A stretch of 64,000 nucleotides of DNA from Micropterix aruncella (taxonomy: Eukaryota; Arthropoda; Insecta; Lepidoptera; Micropterigidae), in NCBI GenBank assembly GCA_944548615.1, contig OX155955.1, forward strand, positions 8,657,631 through 8,721,630, written 5' to 3'. Numbering within the stretch: position 1 is the first letter of the stretch; each line of letters begins with the position of its first letter. Made by a program: the position numbers and the translations under genes. Under the pieces are notes generated by a model that was not told the DNA's origin, did no database searches, and worked only from the letters and a program-made list of their open reading frames with translations. This document shows, in pieces, positions 33,114-43,830 of this stretch.

Positions 33114-34397
33114 ATATTATAATAATAAGACCTATGATTGAAAAATTCGTTTGTTAATATATTAATATTTTATATAATACAGACTTATTTAGAGCGTTAT
33201 CTACAGTGCGTATCCATACTGTTATGTCACGAAAGCCGACATATAAAAGATAATAATTAATTTAAGGATCTATGAGTGCCATCTATACGTTGCGTTTCGA
33301 GGTAAATCATAACTGCCAAATAGATGTATCGACTTGCGCAATTTAATACACTATATATACAATTATATGTAGGTTGGATTGAGGGGAACTTTCCTATCTA
33401 AAAATGTGTTTTCTATATTAAATTAAATATTATTATTCATTAATAGTTAAAAAGATATTTCACTTAAAACAAATAACAACAAATATGTATCGATTTAATG
33501 ATCTGGTGGATAAAAAGGAAATAATCAGGGTGCATTGTAAATGACAGGGACCAATAAGTCTGAATATTTATTTGTTTCTTTAAAAGTTCCAATACATTAT
33601 ATTTAATCAACGTATAAATATTAAGTAGACCTAAATATGGTAAACTTTAAGAGATAATAATAGTAAAATATATTTTATGTTTGTTTTTTTATTTTATTTT
33701 TATTGTGTATTTATCATAACCTTTAATATTAGGCTACAAGTAATGTATACCTAGGTATTTTAATTGTTAATGGTAATATCTTAAGTGTATGAATACATTA
33801 GGAATTACCAGCATTATAATGAAAATTCATTTCAATAATGTAGTCATAGAATTTTAGATCTGTCTTATACATGAATATATACATTAGCTATAAAACCCTC
33901 TGAATTAACAGAATGTCAATGAATGACGATCAATGGGGGAGGGGGGTCCTTTGAAACATATTTTCCATCAATACATGCCTTTGAAGTTGAATCCGTATCT
34001 AAGTATCCTCTTCGTATTTACAATAATTGGTCGACTTTGAACCCGGTATTCGCCTTTTTTTCCCAATCCAATTGAAGCCCAAGTTTATTTTTTTCCATTA
34101 TTAAATCTGTATGTCTCTTTACAGGTATTGTAAATACATACTTGCTTTGAAATTTAAATCCCTTTTATTATTTTATGTGGTTTATATACGCGATATGTGG
34201 TTTTCAATATGGTTTTCATAAATGGTTTAATCGCTTGTTTATAGAAATTATTTACATAATATAGGTCCCTTATGATTTTTAGATTTGACATATTGTTTAC
34301 TTATTTGGCCGAAAATTGTTACCACTGTACTTTCAGTAATTTTAGTTTTGATAAGGGTGAAGAAATTTCAAACTTCAATGCCTGAATTTCCATATCC
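33114..34397. other. AT-rich, no gene recognised
   Basis: Long AT-rich stretch; no coding or structural signal that I can support. Confidence 0.45.
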
Positions 34398-34431
34398 CTA
34401 ATATTTGTGGTTTATGTATTTGTTCATATAG

Positions 34432-34468
<37 letters not shown>

Positions 34469-34736
34469 GAATGTACTGAATCAGATCTTTCATTTGACAC
34501 TAAATAAAATATGTTTATATAAATTTATTGACATTTGAACATTTAGACAACTACTTACTTGATATTTTGACAGTTAAGGTACCCTCTGAAACTCTACATG
34601 CTATAACGATTCTAACAATGCAACACACTTCTAAATCTGTTCAAGCGTTTAGAAGTTATTGAGAAATAAAGAAACTGAAAACATACATAGATTAACCCTG
34701 AATATATTATACTCCTTCTTTGTTGGGCTGTCGTGT
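34398..34736. repeat. Diverged second copy of the 381-bp MITE
   Basis: Aligns with ~16995-17328 (atatttgtggtttatgtatt .. gacatttgaacatttag .. caactacttactt .. tgtcgtgta). The left terminal repeat is missing and an (AT)n run (34437-34464) is inserted. Substitutions are frequent. Confidence 0.75.
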
Positions 34737-35285
34737 AAAAATAAAAAGCATATTTTAACAATAAAAACGATTAGTGATCCCGCTAAAATATTTTAATATG
34801 ACGTAAATAAAATACACAATACTAAAGAAAATTATTCCTCTAACCTTTGACAATAACAAGCATTCGCGCTGCGCAACATCTCAGGAGTTATTCGCAGCCA
34901 TTTTACTTCAGGAAGATAGTATTTCAAATTATTTCAGGAAGTTATCCCAATTTGTGGAATATTTCGCATTCGAATATTTTCCCTTTTCTCCGGTTTCTTT
35001 CACAGACAAGCTTGCGTGTTATGTTATACCGTAATAGGCGGGGGCTCGCTATAAATCTTTTGCTTTCTTGTGTAACATTATAATATTTCCTGTTGTAAAT
35101 CTAAAATGTCTGTTATAACAAGGCCAAATACTCTAGTTTCCGTCGTTTAATTGTCGGGAAAATGTCCGATTCTTTCCCAATTTTTTTGAAGAAGGGATTG
35201 TTTTCGAACTTTATATCGGTCTATGAAATGTATGGGCATGACTCGATATATCTAGTATTCGAATGGCAGAATCTCATTGTATCTA
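34737..35285. other. No gene recognised
   Basis: The 78-codon frame at 34847 has no motif. Nothing else seen. Confidence 0.4.
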
Positions 35286-35450
35286 TCTATACTAATATTA
35301 TAAAGAGGTAAAGTTTGTGAAGGTTGTAGGAAGTAATCTCTGGATCTACTGAACCGATTTTGAAAAAAAATTACCAATAGAAAGCCACGTTATTTGTGAG
35401 TGTTATAGCGCTATATTTAATCCGAAAAATGAAAAGACTTTTTCGTGGTA
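35286..35450 (+). mobile_element. Helitron 5' end fragment
   Basis: Begins TCTATACTAATATTATAAAG and continues with 'gtttgtg..ggttgtaggaagtaatctctgg..ctactgaaccgatttt', the conserved 5' part of a lepidopteran Helitron subfamily. It is followed by unrelated sequence, so it is 3' truncated. Confidence 0.75.
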
Positions 35451-35912
35451 GTCGTATTCAGTATTCAGTATTCAATTTATTTATTCAGAATATACAATAA
35501 AAGCATGAATTATGAATTAAAGCTAATTATCGCATATTAGAATTCGTCAGTGTATATGTAGATATAAAACTATTAAAGCATAAATATTAATTCGACAATA
35601 GCGTTGACTAAAGTCGGCTTTACACGGCAGACAAATAAAATAAAAAATAAAAAAATAGAGCTGAATCCATGTACATGAGTATACATATAAAATAGATAAT
35701 TATTATAAGAAAATTAATAGTCATCAAGCACTTTATACAAAAAATAATCACACAATAGAAAGTATCGAAACAAAATTGGAAAAAAACAACGTATGTATAT
35801 GATCAGGTATGTTACATTACACATTGTAATCTACATATTAAATATTAAATTCATAATATTATAATTAAATAATAAAAACTAAAATGAGGTACCTGAAAGT
35901 TACATATTAATG

Positions 35913-36641
35913 TTATTCCCATTTGAAAGAATTGGCATGCTCAAAAAAATCACCCAGCTTATAGAAAGCATGTGTGGATTGCAGCTTTTGTTTCATAAAT
36001 CTTTTAAACGCCTTTGTTTCCATCTTTCTTGTGGAGAGTGGTAGCTGGTTAAAGAGCTTATAGCTCAAATATCCAAAGGACTTTTGTGTCTGCGTAAGGC
36101 GTACTTTAGGCAGGATAACGTCATCACGTCTGCGTGTATTGTGGGAGTGCATATTCCAGTTTACCTCTTGTTCGTTAATATTTGATTTAGCATATAGTAG
36201 ACATTGTAAAATATATGCAGACGTAAAAGTCAGTATTTTGTACTTAAGAAAATATGGTTCGCAGTGCGTGTCACGGGATACACCTGCAATTGCTCTTAAT
36301 GCACTTTTCTGTAAAATGAAAACCCTAGAACTGTCTGTGGCATTCCCCCATATCAGTATACCATAAGTCATTTTAGAATGGAAACAGGCATGATACGCAG
36401 TTATTGCAGCGATTTCACCAGCTAAGAATTTAATCTTTTTTATTGCATATATTGCCGAAGAAAGCGCACTACATAGTTCATTAATATGGACGTTCCAGCT
36501 AAGATGATGATCGATCATGATACCTAGGAGCTTTGTCGATTTGCTTAATTCTAGAGTACTGTTGTTTAGAGTTATATTGAATGGTATAGCAGACGATTTA
36601 TATTTTGAGGAGAAGTGCATAGTTACGGTTTTTTTTTGCAT
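35913..36641 (-). pseudogene. LINE ORF2 thumb and C-terminal domain
   Basis: 242 codons: KLLGIMIDHHLSWNVHI after the RT palm, then KMTYGILIWGNATDSS, and the C-terminus with FGYLSYKLFNQLP .. KAFKRFMKQKL. Ends in a natural stop. It connects upstream to the RT piece through a frameshift around 36600-36641 in a poly-A/K stretch. Confidence 0.88.
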
Positions 36642-36936
36642 TAAGCAAGAGATTATTCTCTGTGAACCATGAACTTGCTAGGTTTAACGCATGATTGGCA
36701 TTGGGCATTAGGTCGTTAAGATTGTTATCGTGAAACAGGAAACTTGTATCATCCGCATAGAGCAAGGTTTTGGTGTAGGCGGTCAAGCAATTGCCTATAT
36801 CATTAATGAAAAATAAAAATAATAATGAACCAAGAATCGATCCCTGGGGAACTCCGCAGGATATCGGTTGAGGTGTAGATCTAAATCCATCTATTTCTAC
36901 TACCTGTGACCTGCCTGTTAAGTATGATTTCATCAT
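36598..36936 (-). pseudogene. LINE reverse transcriptase palm segment
   Basis: Contains ISCGVPQGSILGSLLFLFFI and the catalytic box LLYADDTSFLF (intact YADD). The reading frame slips at a T/A run near 36632, after which the C-terminal piece is in another frame. Confidence 0.88.
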
Positions 36937-36999
36937 GTTATTGGCTTTGCCCCGAATCCCATAACTGTTTAATTTATTGAGCAGTATTTCGTGGTCAAC

Positions 37000-37323
37000 C
37001 TAATCAAACGCTTTGGACAGATCACAAAAAACTGCCACGGGTTCGGAAGAATTTTCAAAAGTGTCGGTAATGAAATTTACCATCTCCGAAATCGCCGAGG
37101 TGGTGGACATGTTCTTCCTAAAACCATATTGATATTTATTTAGTATATCGAATTTATTTGCGAATAGATATAGCCTGTTATATAAAAAAATTTCGAAAAT
37201 TTTGGAGAAAGCTGGAAGCAGTGAAATTGGCCTGTAATTTTCAGGATCAGTTTTGTTCCCTTTTTTAAAAACTGGTACTATCTTTGCTATTTTCATTAGA
37301 TTTGGGAACACACCTTGTTTCAT
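37000..37323 (-). pseudogene. LINE reverse transcriptase fingers segment
   Basis: Encodes VPVFKKGNKTDPENYRPISL, YQYGFRKNMSTTSAI and VFCDLSKAFD (palm motif A with the first catalytic Asp). It ends at a stop where the family continues DxVDH; the continuation is visible in the same region, so a nonsense change is likely. Confidence 0.88.
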
Positions 37324-37901
37324 ACAATTATAAAAATAGACCTCAAGGTGTTGGAAATCGTTGGTGCTATATTCTTTATTAATTTAATCGAGTGTGCCCA
37401 GATATCCATTGATGTTTTTGTTTTAATGCCATTCAAGGCCTCATCAAATTCAATGGAAGTTATAGGGTGCAACAGTATTGATGCTGGTATCTCACCTACA
37501 ATTGTTGAAGAGGGTAAACTAGGAGAATTTGTCATGCGTTTAACAGCGTTTGTAAAATATTCATTGAGTATATTTGCCGTTTCTGTAGGATCAGAGACTT
37601 TAGAACCATTGTGAAGTAATTGAATAGGTTCATTTGCCTTACTTAAAATATTTCTCCCCTCTCTATTGATGATATTCCACATAGTTTTGGTTTTGTTATT
37701 CGACTGCTTAATCTCTTCTTCTATAGTATTTTTCTTAGCCGCTACTACTGCTTTGTCATATTTTTGTTTACAGTTCGTATAATAGTCCTTAAGTAATGAA
37801 TTTGTGTTTTGATTTAAATTATCCTGTAGAATTTGAAGTTTTCCTAGATCGTTTCTAAGCTCATTATCAATCCAAGAAGGCGTACCGCCTTTTGTTGACA
37901 C
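37320..37901 (-). pseudogene. LINE ORF2 linker between endonuclease and RT
   Basis: 193 codons starting at TPSWIDNELRNDL, then MWNIINREGRNILSK and LNEYFTNAVKRM, the conserved linker of Jockey/CR1-like ORF2. No endonuclease motifs: truncation occurred just upstream. Confidence 0.85.
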
Positions 37902-37905
37902 TAGT

Positions 37906-38531
37906 CTGTATATCGAGGGAAAGCAAGCTTCAAAATGACGATTAAAAACTTATAAAATCGAAGACTATCGCGGTTGTTTGACATTATAAATAGGATAGAA
38001 AACGAATTTACCGCGTGAAATTTGTAGGACCCGACGTTTCGGTGACGTTGCAGCCGCCGTTGTCTAGGGTAGACTGAAGAGCTGTCAGTCCGTTGTTTTG
38101 CGGGTAGGCCGCAAACCGCTGCCGCCACTGCGTAGGTTATAACGGTGGTGGGGGGCCGGGCTCGGAGCGTGGGAATTTTTAAAATCCGTCTTGCACACAA
38201 CACTCACTGTATCCTGTTTTACGTCTTTGTGTTCGGCGTTCGGCGGCGGGAACATTTTAAGAAGAGGGTTCCACGTAGAAGAGAGTTTGTAGCCGTCATC
38301 TCTATTGAAGTTCGGAGTTCTTCTTATTTCAATGGCGTCCCGGATCATGCGAGGAAAGTAGAATTGTTCCTTGGATAGAACAATGGGATTTTGAAACTGC
38401 ATCCAGTGGTTACTTCCGCTATCCAATATATGTTCGCAGATCGCCGATTTTTCTCGCTGAACGTTTTTAACAGCTTTGATGTGTTCTGTCAGTCGCGTGG
38501 CTATGGGCCGTTTCAATAATAGTAAAAACAC
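37906..38531 (-). mobile_element. Penelope-like element, 3' part
   Basis: Minus strand encodes the C-terminal portion of the PLE GIY-YIG endonuclease domain followed by a 3' UTR whose hairpin (38040-38059) recurs in other tails at 47.1, 55.9 and 63.7 kb. Only the last ~125 codons of the protein are left. This type of retroelement encodes an RT fused to GIY-YIG and is distinct from LINEs. Confidence 0.82.
38085..38531 (-). pseudogene. Penelope-like GIY-YIG endonuclease C-terminal fragment
   Basis: Reads RLTEHIKAVKNVQREKSAIC, then EHILDSGSNHWMQF, REAIEI-like RDAIEIRRTPNFNRDDGYKL and SSTWNPLL. In PLEs the Arg and Glu of these strands contribute to the nuclease fold (R..EH; REAiEI..; N.DdG..L...W). 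The GIY and YIG strands themselves and the RT are absent through 5' truncation at 38531. After STWNPLL the frame reads through a proline-rich tail. Confidence 0.8.
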
Positions 38532-38559
38532 ATTTTTAAAAACAATATTTTATTACAAT

Positions 38560-38960
38560 TCTCTCTCCCGAGCTAGCCCTGGGTGCAGCAGCCATTTCAT
38601 AGTGTAACTTATAACGGTCTATCATAATTGAATGCATATACAAAATTTCGTTTCTGTGCTGTCGACCTTTGAGGAGTCTCCTCGTTGAAAGCCAACACTA
38701 GGTGCAGCAACCATGTCGCGGTGAAACTTAGAACGCACTATCATAATTGAGGGCGTATACAAAATTTCGCGGCCGTGCTATTGACCGTTGAGGAGTCCTC
38801 TCATCGGGAGCCAACTCTGGGCTCAGTAGCCATGTCTTGATAAAACTTAGAATGGGCTACCATAATTGAATGCGTATACAAAATTTCGTGTCTGTGCTGT
38901 TGTCCGTTGAGGAGTCCCCTTGTCGGGAGCCAATCCTGGGTGCAGAAACAGGTTATTCTC
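38560..38960. repeat. Tandem array, ~3.4 units of ~120 bp
   Basis: Units near 38575, 38695, 38815 and 38935 share 'ggtgcagcagccat', 'aactta.aa', 'catacaaaatttcg', 'gtgct.ttg.ccgttgaggagtc' and 'cgggagccaac'. Divergence between units is roughly 15-20%, older than the 244-bp array. Confidence 0.9.
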
Positions 38961-39627
38961 ACCATAAAAATACATTGTCATCTGAACTGAACCAACATGT
39001 AAAATTTCAACCTCATAGGATAAGAGGAAGTGGTTTTAATTCTGCTTGCAAGATTTCACCTAAACAAACTTACTGAGAAACATTGAAATGTAAATAAAAG
39101 CTTGTAATGAACAGAATTATTGTATTAAGAATATTATTGGAATGATGCTTCAAATTGGCTCACCATACTGCAAGCAAGCAATTCGGAGGCGGAGTGCTTG
39201 GGAGGCTCCCGAGGCCGCAGTCGCCCGGCCGGACCTCGGCTAACGACCGAAACACCCGTAAGGGCCTTTCCCGGGCTAACGAGCCGTTCATTGTTGTCCC
39301 GCAGCGGCGCAAAAAGGAATCCGAGCACAATTAGGTTAAGTGTATCTTTTCACCTTTTTTGTCTTCTTCGGTTTCTTCTGTAGCTGCGCTGACACGACGT
39401 GCGCCGAATAAGCCGGCATCCGCTTCCCGCGCTTTTTCCTCCCTTAATTAGATCGCGCCTTCCGGATTTTCGTGACATCCGGCGCCGGGATCCACTTCCG
39501 GTAACGAAATGCACACCGCTTTTTCACACGTTTATACAGTGTGGAAATTGTGATTTAACACATTCAAAAATAGACTACAGCTATAAGACTACAGCTACAA
39601 CCTAACCTACCAGTAAATACATATTAT
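38961..39627. other. No gene recognised
   Basis: Includes a GC-rich part (39180-39310). Overlapping short frames on both strands carry no motif. Confidence 0.4.
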
Positions 39628-40395
39628 CGTTGTTTATGGACGGTACACTTATCGCCACGACAAAGTCCTTGCTGTTATTCGCGAGGTACTTAGCCTCTCA
39701 GTGGCTCGTGCCAACAAGGGTTCCACAGTATCCTCCAAACCCCCAATACAGTTTGCGCGGGTTGGCTCTAAAGGCAAAAAACATCTCACTGCAAAACCTT
39801 TCTCAATAATCGAGAAAGCTTCAGATAGGATTATGGAGGTCGATTCGGTCTCTAAGCAGTATAAATTCCCTGAAAGTCTCGAATGCACAGCTCTGCGTCC
39901 AGATATAACTCTTTACTCTCTATCTCGGAAGATGGTCCGTATCGTAGAATTAACTGCTCCATGGGAATCAAATATCCCAAAAGACCATGAGTACAAATTA
40001 AATAAATACCATGACCTCGCAAATGCCGTCACCCGGAACGGCTTCACTGTTCTCCTTCACGCGGTGGAAGTAGGCGCTCGTGGCCTGCCGCTAAATCTTT
40101 GTTTCACCTTTTTAAAGATCTTGGTCTCCAGGAAAATAATCAACTCCTTTCTAGAAAAAAATATCTAAAACCGCGATTTCTGCATCTCAAATTCTATGGC
40201 TTCGAAGGGGGAGTGAATGGGTGGTAAGGTGGACGCTCACATGTGGCAAGACAACTGTCCTAAACCTACCACAGCCGGTCGTAAGTCCGGAATCCACCGT
40301 TCACCTCCCAGAAGCGTAATAATTATATATGATGGGCCCGATTTTTGGTCGGTGAATTCCATGGCAGCTCCGTTTGTATTTTATTTTATTTATAT
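39628..40395 (+). mobile_element. LINE with restriction-like endonuclease, 3' end
   Basis: Encodes the C-terminal part of a retroelement protein and a ~230 bp 3' UTR whose end is also found reversed in the pogo element (21530-21693). 5' truncated. The UTR contains 'acctaccacagccgg' and 'gtccggaatccacc' blocks. Family cannot be named with certainty; R2/R4/NeSL-type LINEs have this endonuclease position. Confidence 0.7.
39640..40168 (+). pseudogene. Retroelement C-terminal PD-(D/E)xK-like endonuclease
   Basis: Starts in a segment YRHDKVLAVI (before 39701), then LRPDITLYSLSRKMVRIVEL followed by TAPWE, a PD-x(13)-ELT arrangement like the restriction-like endonucleases of site-specific LINEs. It continues KYHDLANAVTRNGFTV and EVGARGLP, shared by that protein family. 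Such a nuclease nicks target DNA to prime reverse transcription. No RT is present here, so function is lost. The exact clade is inference. Confidence 0.65.
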
Positions 40396-41302
40396 GGTAT
40401 TAGATTGCGCAACTCCATAGAAAGATTTGGTAACCCTTCCGACTGTATTTAGGGCTAAACTAATATCAATTTTATTGACCATCTATAATAACATTGATAA
40501 TGAATGGTTTTTTATAAAGAGCGACTTATTATAAAAACCCTCCAACCGTAGGAGACGCTCACTAAGCGTTCAGCTCTTTCAATACAATTCTTCTGAGTAC
40601 GATATTATCGCATTGCATATCATTTCTGAATTATTACTCCACTACCTTATTTCTTAGAACGACTTTCTCCTACATACATCAGTCAAGAAACTTTCGTATT
40701 ATAAGGAGAAATTAATCTGAACACTTATTTCGTTTCAAATTTTAGCCTAGAGATGGTAGGATAAAAGTAATATTAATGTTAACATACTAACCAACGATTT
40801 CCATGTATTAAAACTGACCGCTTTACCCAAAAGATGTTTGCACTCGTATCCGCCCGATATGCCCGCAAGGCTTTGGCAACACAATGCTGCTGTAACCTAA
40901 ACATATGATACCTAACTGGAGCAACAAAAGCGGTCGCATTTTCGAATAACGGCCGACATGGAAGGAGGAATTCTGAAACGTTGGCTTTCAGGTGATTTTT
41001 GATTGATAATTTTGATATTTGTGTATAACTTCAATGCATATATACGGATTGCTTGCTGTCACTAAACAGCATGTCCAGGATGTAAGACTGATGAAACATC
41101 AGGTATAAAATTTGATTACAAAGTAATTTCCTCAAGTAACAAATAAAAGATGAGGATCAAGCGGCACATAAAGTCATTTTGAGAGAACTGATGGAAGACA
41201 AATATAAAGCAGATTGACGAAAGATCAGATGAGCCTTCTAAGATGTCTCATTCGGAGAAATGACAAAGGTGACCCCTGATCAGATAGAAGCCCCTAACTA
41301 GG
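40396..41302. other. No gene recognised
   Basis: AT-rich DNA without shared repeats that I can identify. Confidence 0.4.
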
Positions 41303-41858
41303 GTTGTCGACTACAGCGGGCGAGCCCGTCACCTCAGGAAGTTTTAACGATTAGACATTCTATCTCCCTGGAGTGAGTGCAGAAGACTTGGACAAAAACA
41401 GTCCACCGTCTAGTTCCGCCACAAACCCGTAAGAGGCCAACATCCCTAACCGCGAGATAGTCAGGAGTGTTACCCAGCGGACTTACACTCACGCCCTTAC
41501 TTTCAATTGTGACCAGATTACTCCAGTCTCTCGATTGGTTTTTGAGTTCGAGGTCGCTTGCGCGGTCCTCTCCCTTACGAAGCGGTGAAACGGTGTATAC
41601 CGGATCTATCGCGGACCACAGCGTCCTTTGCCCGGCTGTTCACCCAGGCCGATGGTCGTTTCAAGAGCAGTCGCCGTAAGGTCCGCAACCACCCCTGCTC
41701 TATAGGAAACAGTACTGCTTCCAGACTCCCCCGACTGTTAGTCAGAGTGCGCAATCGATTGGCTTATGCCGCACGGTGCGCAGACCGTCCAGGAGCGCCA
41801 GAAGGTTGATTCCCAGGGGAAACTGACCATATGGCCAGAGTCGTACGCAGGCTCGCAG
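41303..41858 (-). repeat. Unclassified ~550 bp dispersed repeat, copy 5
   Basis: Best inverse match to copy 4 (8926-9486). The left end begins after the small palindrome ccctaactaggg at 41296-41307. C run of 5 at ~41727 where copy 1 has 20. Confidence 0.8.
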
Positions 41859-42527
41859 TTCATGCGTGGAGGCCGTCGGATAGGTATTGACCCGTGAGTG
41901 TGACCAACCCTGAACAGAATGGGTCTTCGTGGCCAACTCAGCAAGGGCCCATTAACTCCCAGATAGAAGCCACTGGCGAAACAAGCCAGAAATGCTAAGG
42001 CTAAGCGTCCTAATACCAGCAAGAACAAGGTCATGTCGGAAACTCTTGCATGATCATACCCAAGATAGACAGGTTTATTTTTTAGACGCAAGAGTCGTCT
42101 TAGGGACATTTATCGCAAAGACCACTGGAACCACTTGAACAATGCAGGATATACCAGTTCATTTGTTTGGTACGCCTGCCTTAGTAGGTCAGGTAGGCCA
42201 GGCCTAGGCCTAGTTAGCCTGCGTTGTCATTATTAGGATGCTGCAGTATGCTTTGATTTTTGATATTGGTACAAAAACGAACATTGTAAAATACTGGGGG
42301 AATGTGTATTTCGTGATATAAATAAATAAATTAAACAAAATCAACTCCTATAAGTTGAACGAATCCATGCAGCTTAAGCTTTATGGCCAGTTTGCGTGGT
42401 TGGTCGATCCAACTCATTTTTCAGCTCCCATCCTGTAGGCTCCTTGAAGAGGAAACTACCTTGGAAGGCCCAATAAACTCTGCAGTTGTATCCTTCAGTT
42501 GTAGGCAATTCTGATCTATTTCATGTA
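41859..42527. other. Mostly unassigned; fragment of the dispersed repeat
   Basis: 42367-42470 resembles the left segment of the long repeat form (5470-5580, 6395-6500): 'atgcagctt', 'ggtcgatccaactca', 'cagctcccatcctg'. The rest is unassigned. Confidence 0.4.
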
Positions 42528-42664
42528 ACATATGTGTTATCTGATGTGTAACCTATATTATTGTAAAGTTTCATCAAAATCCATTCAGTAGTTTATGCGT
42601 GAAAAAGTAACAAACATCCATACATACATTATTACAAACTTTCGCGTTTATAATAGTAGTAGGA
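42528..42664 (-). mobile_element. Helitron 5' end fragment, reversed
   Basis: Reversed it begins TCCTACTACTATTATAAACGCGAAAG and continues through 'atggatgtttgttac', 'actgaatggattttgatgaa' to 'acacatcaga'. This is the same subfamily as 57478-57696, with a small insertion in the 'gtatgtatgtatg' run. The 3' part is missing. Confidence 0.82.
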
Positions 42665-43019
42665 TTTTCTTAGAATTGTTTTTTTGACAATCTAATTGGT
42701 AAATTCATGACTACCTATGTATATTGAGTAAAGAGTAGAAACAAGACCTAATATAACAGAAATATTTCGACACGTTTAAAAGTGGTTTGTAGCTATTAAT
42801 TGGACACGATGAAAATGTGATACACGAAAAAAATCTCAGCTGAAAACAGGTAGCCAGCAACAGGCCGCGGACAATTTAAGTAAGGATAGATACCGATCGG
42901 TGTCTGCAAGGCCAGTTCAGAAATATAACGTCTTAATGCCCTGATAGTCGAACCAGTATTCGATGTGAAGGTCCACCCATACACGAAGCTTATTCCTTAT
43001 TTGAGTCATTTGATCAGTG

Positions 43020-43830
43020 TATCATTTGTAAGGCGCTTTCAGCTGTGGCATTGTGTGTGGATCCTCGGCCCGTGGTTTGAGGCTCGCGGTCCGCCCACGT
43101 TAATTACTAGCCGGCGCATTGTTGGATCGGCCTAATTCTTCCAGCAAACATCGGGGCAAACGGTATTGTGACGAACCCTTATTTGGGCAGCCTTTGAATC
43201 GCCACCGCCCCCAAACGGACTTTTCTCCCTCCCTATAATCCTCGCCCGCTCTCGGCGCTGATTCGCCCGCCGCGACAACCGCGATATTTCAACTCGCGCC
43301 CTAAGCGAAAAACTGTGTTCGTTTGCGTTTCCAACTTTATCATTCCGCTGATTGCTCGCCTAGAATGGAATCAATTTTGTTTGTTTTAGATTGTTTGTCT
43401 TGGAAATACAGGGTAAATAAAATCGGGCTGATGCCAGTCAAGAATCCCACGCCCTATTGTCCACGGCAGGTTTTTTTAACCGTACGGCGCGTTAGGCGGC
43501 CTTGAAAAAAACGTGAGCGGTTTTTTGATCGTACAATGGTTTGCGTGAAAACGTCCGGTGATTCTGATATGATGAACTCTCATTTGCTGCCGTACAACAC
43601 TGAAACAAATTTCGCAGTAATGCGCCGTAATAAACACGACTCGCTGAGGGGTACACACGGTGTATACGTCGGCGTCGGCGCCGTGCCGTTTTTTCTCAGT
43701 GTCCGTGGACAAGCTTCCATAGTGCTCCATACCCCACTGACGACCGCGCCTAGACACGGCGAATTAACCGTGGATTGTCACGGCGAAAAAAACGTTTGTG
43801 GTCAACTATTTCAGTAATTTCATAAAAAAA
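43020..43830. other. GC/CpG-rich unique-looking island
   Basis: Marked contrast with the AT-rich surroundings. No part is repeated elsewhere in the window. A 93-codon frame (43536-43817, plus) begins MVCVKTSGDSDMM and has no motif I recognise. Could be conserved regulatory DNA or an exon of a host gene outside the window; unproven. Confidence 0.3.

Larger units (their letters stand above)
35455..37905 (-). mobile_element. LINE (Jockey/CR1-like), 2.4 kb, ORF2 without endonuclease
   Basis: Minus strand, 5' truncated between the endonuclease and RT domains at ~37905, running through RT to the C-terminus and a 3' UTR ending near 35455 with a 'tattcag' repeat tail. Four open pieces cover almost the whole ORF and are linked by a few frameshifts and stops, so it is a relatively well preserved dead copy. 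It lies directly beside a Penelope-like tail (37906-38531). Confidence 0.9.

Noticed and set aside
43536..43817. 93-codon frame as a host gene
   Set aside because: No motif, splice context or homology that I can recognise; kept only as part of a GC-rich region.
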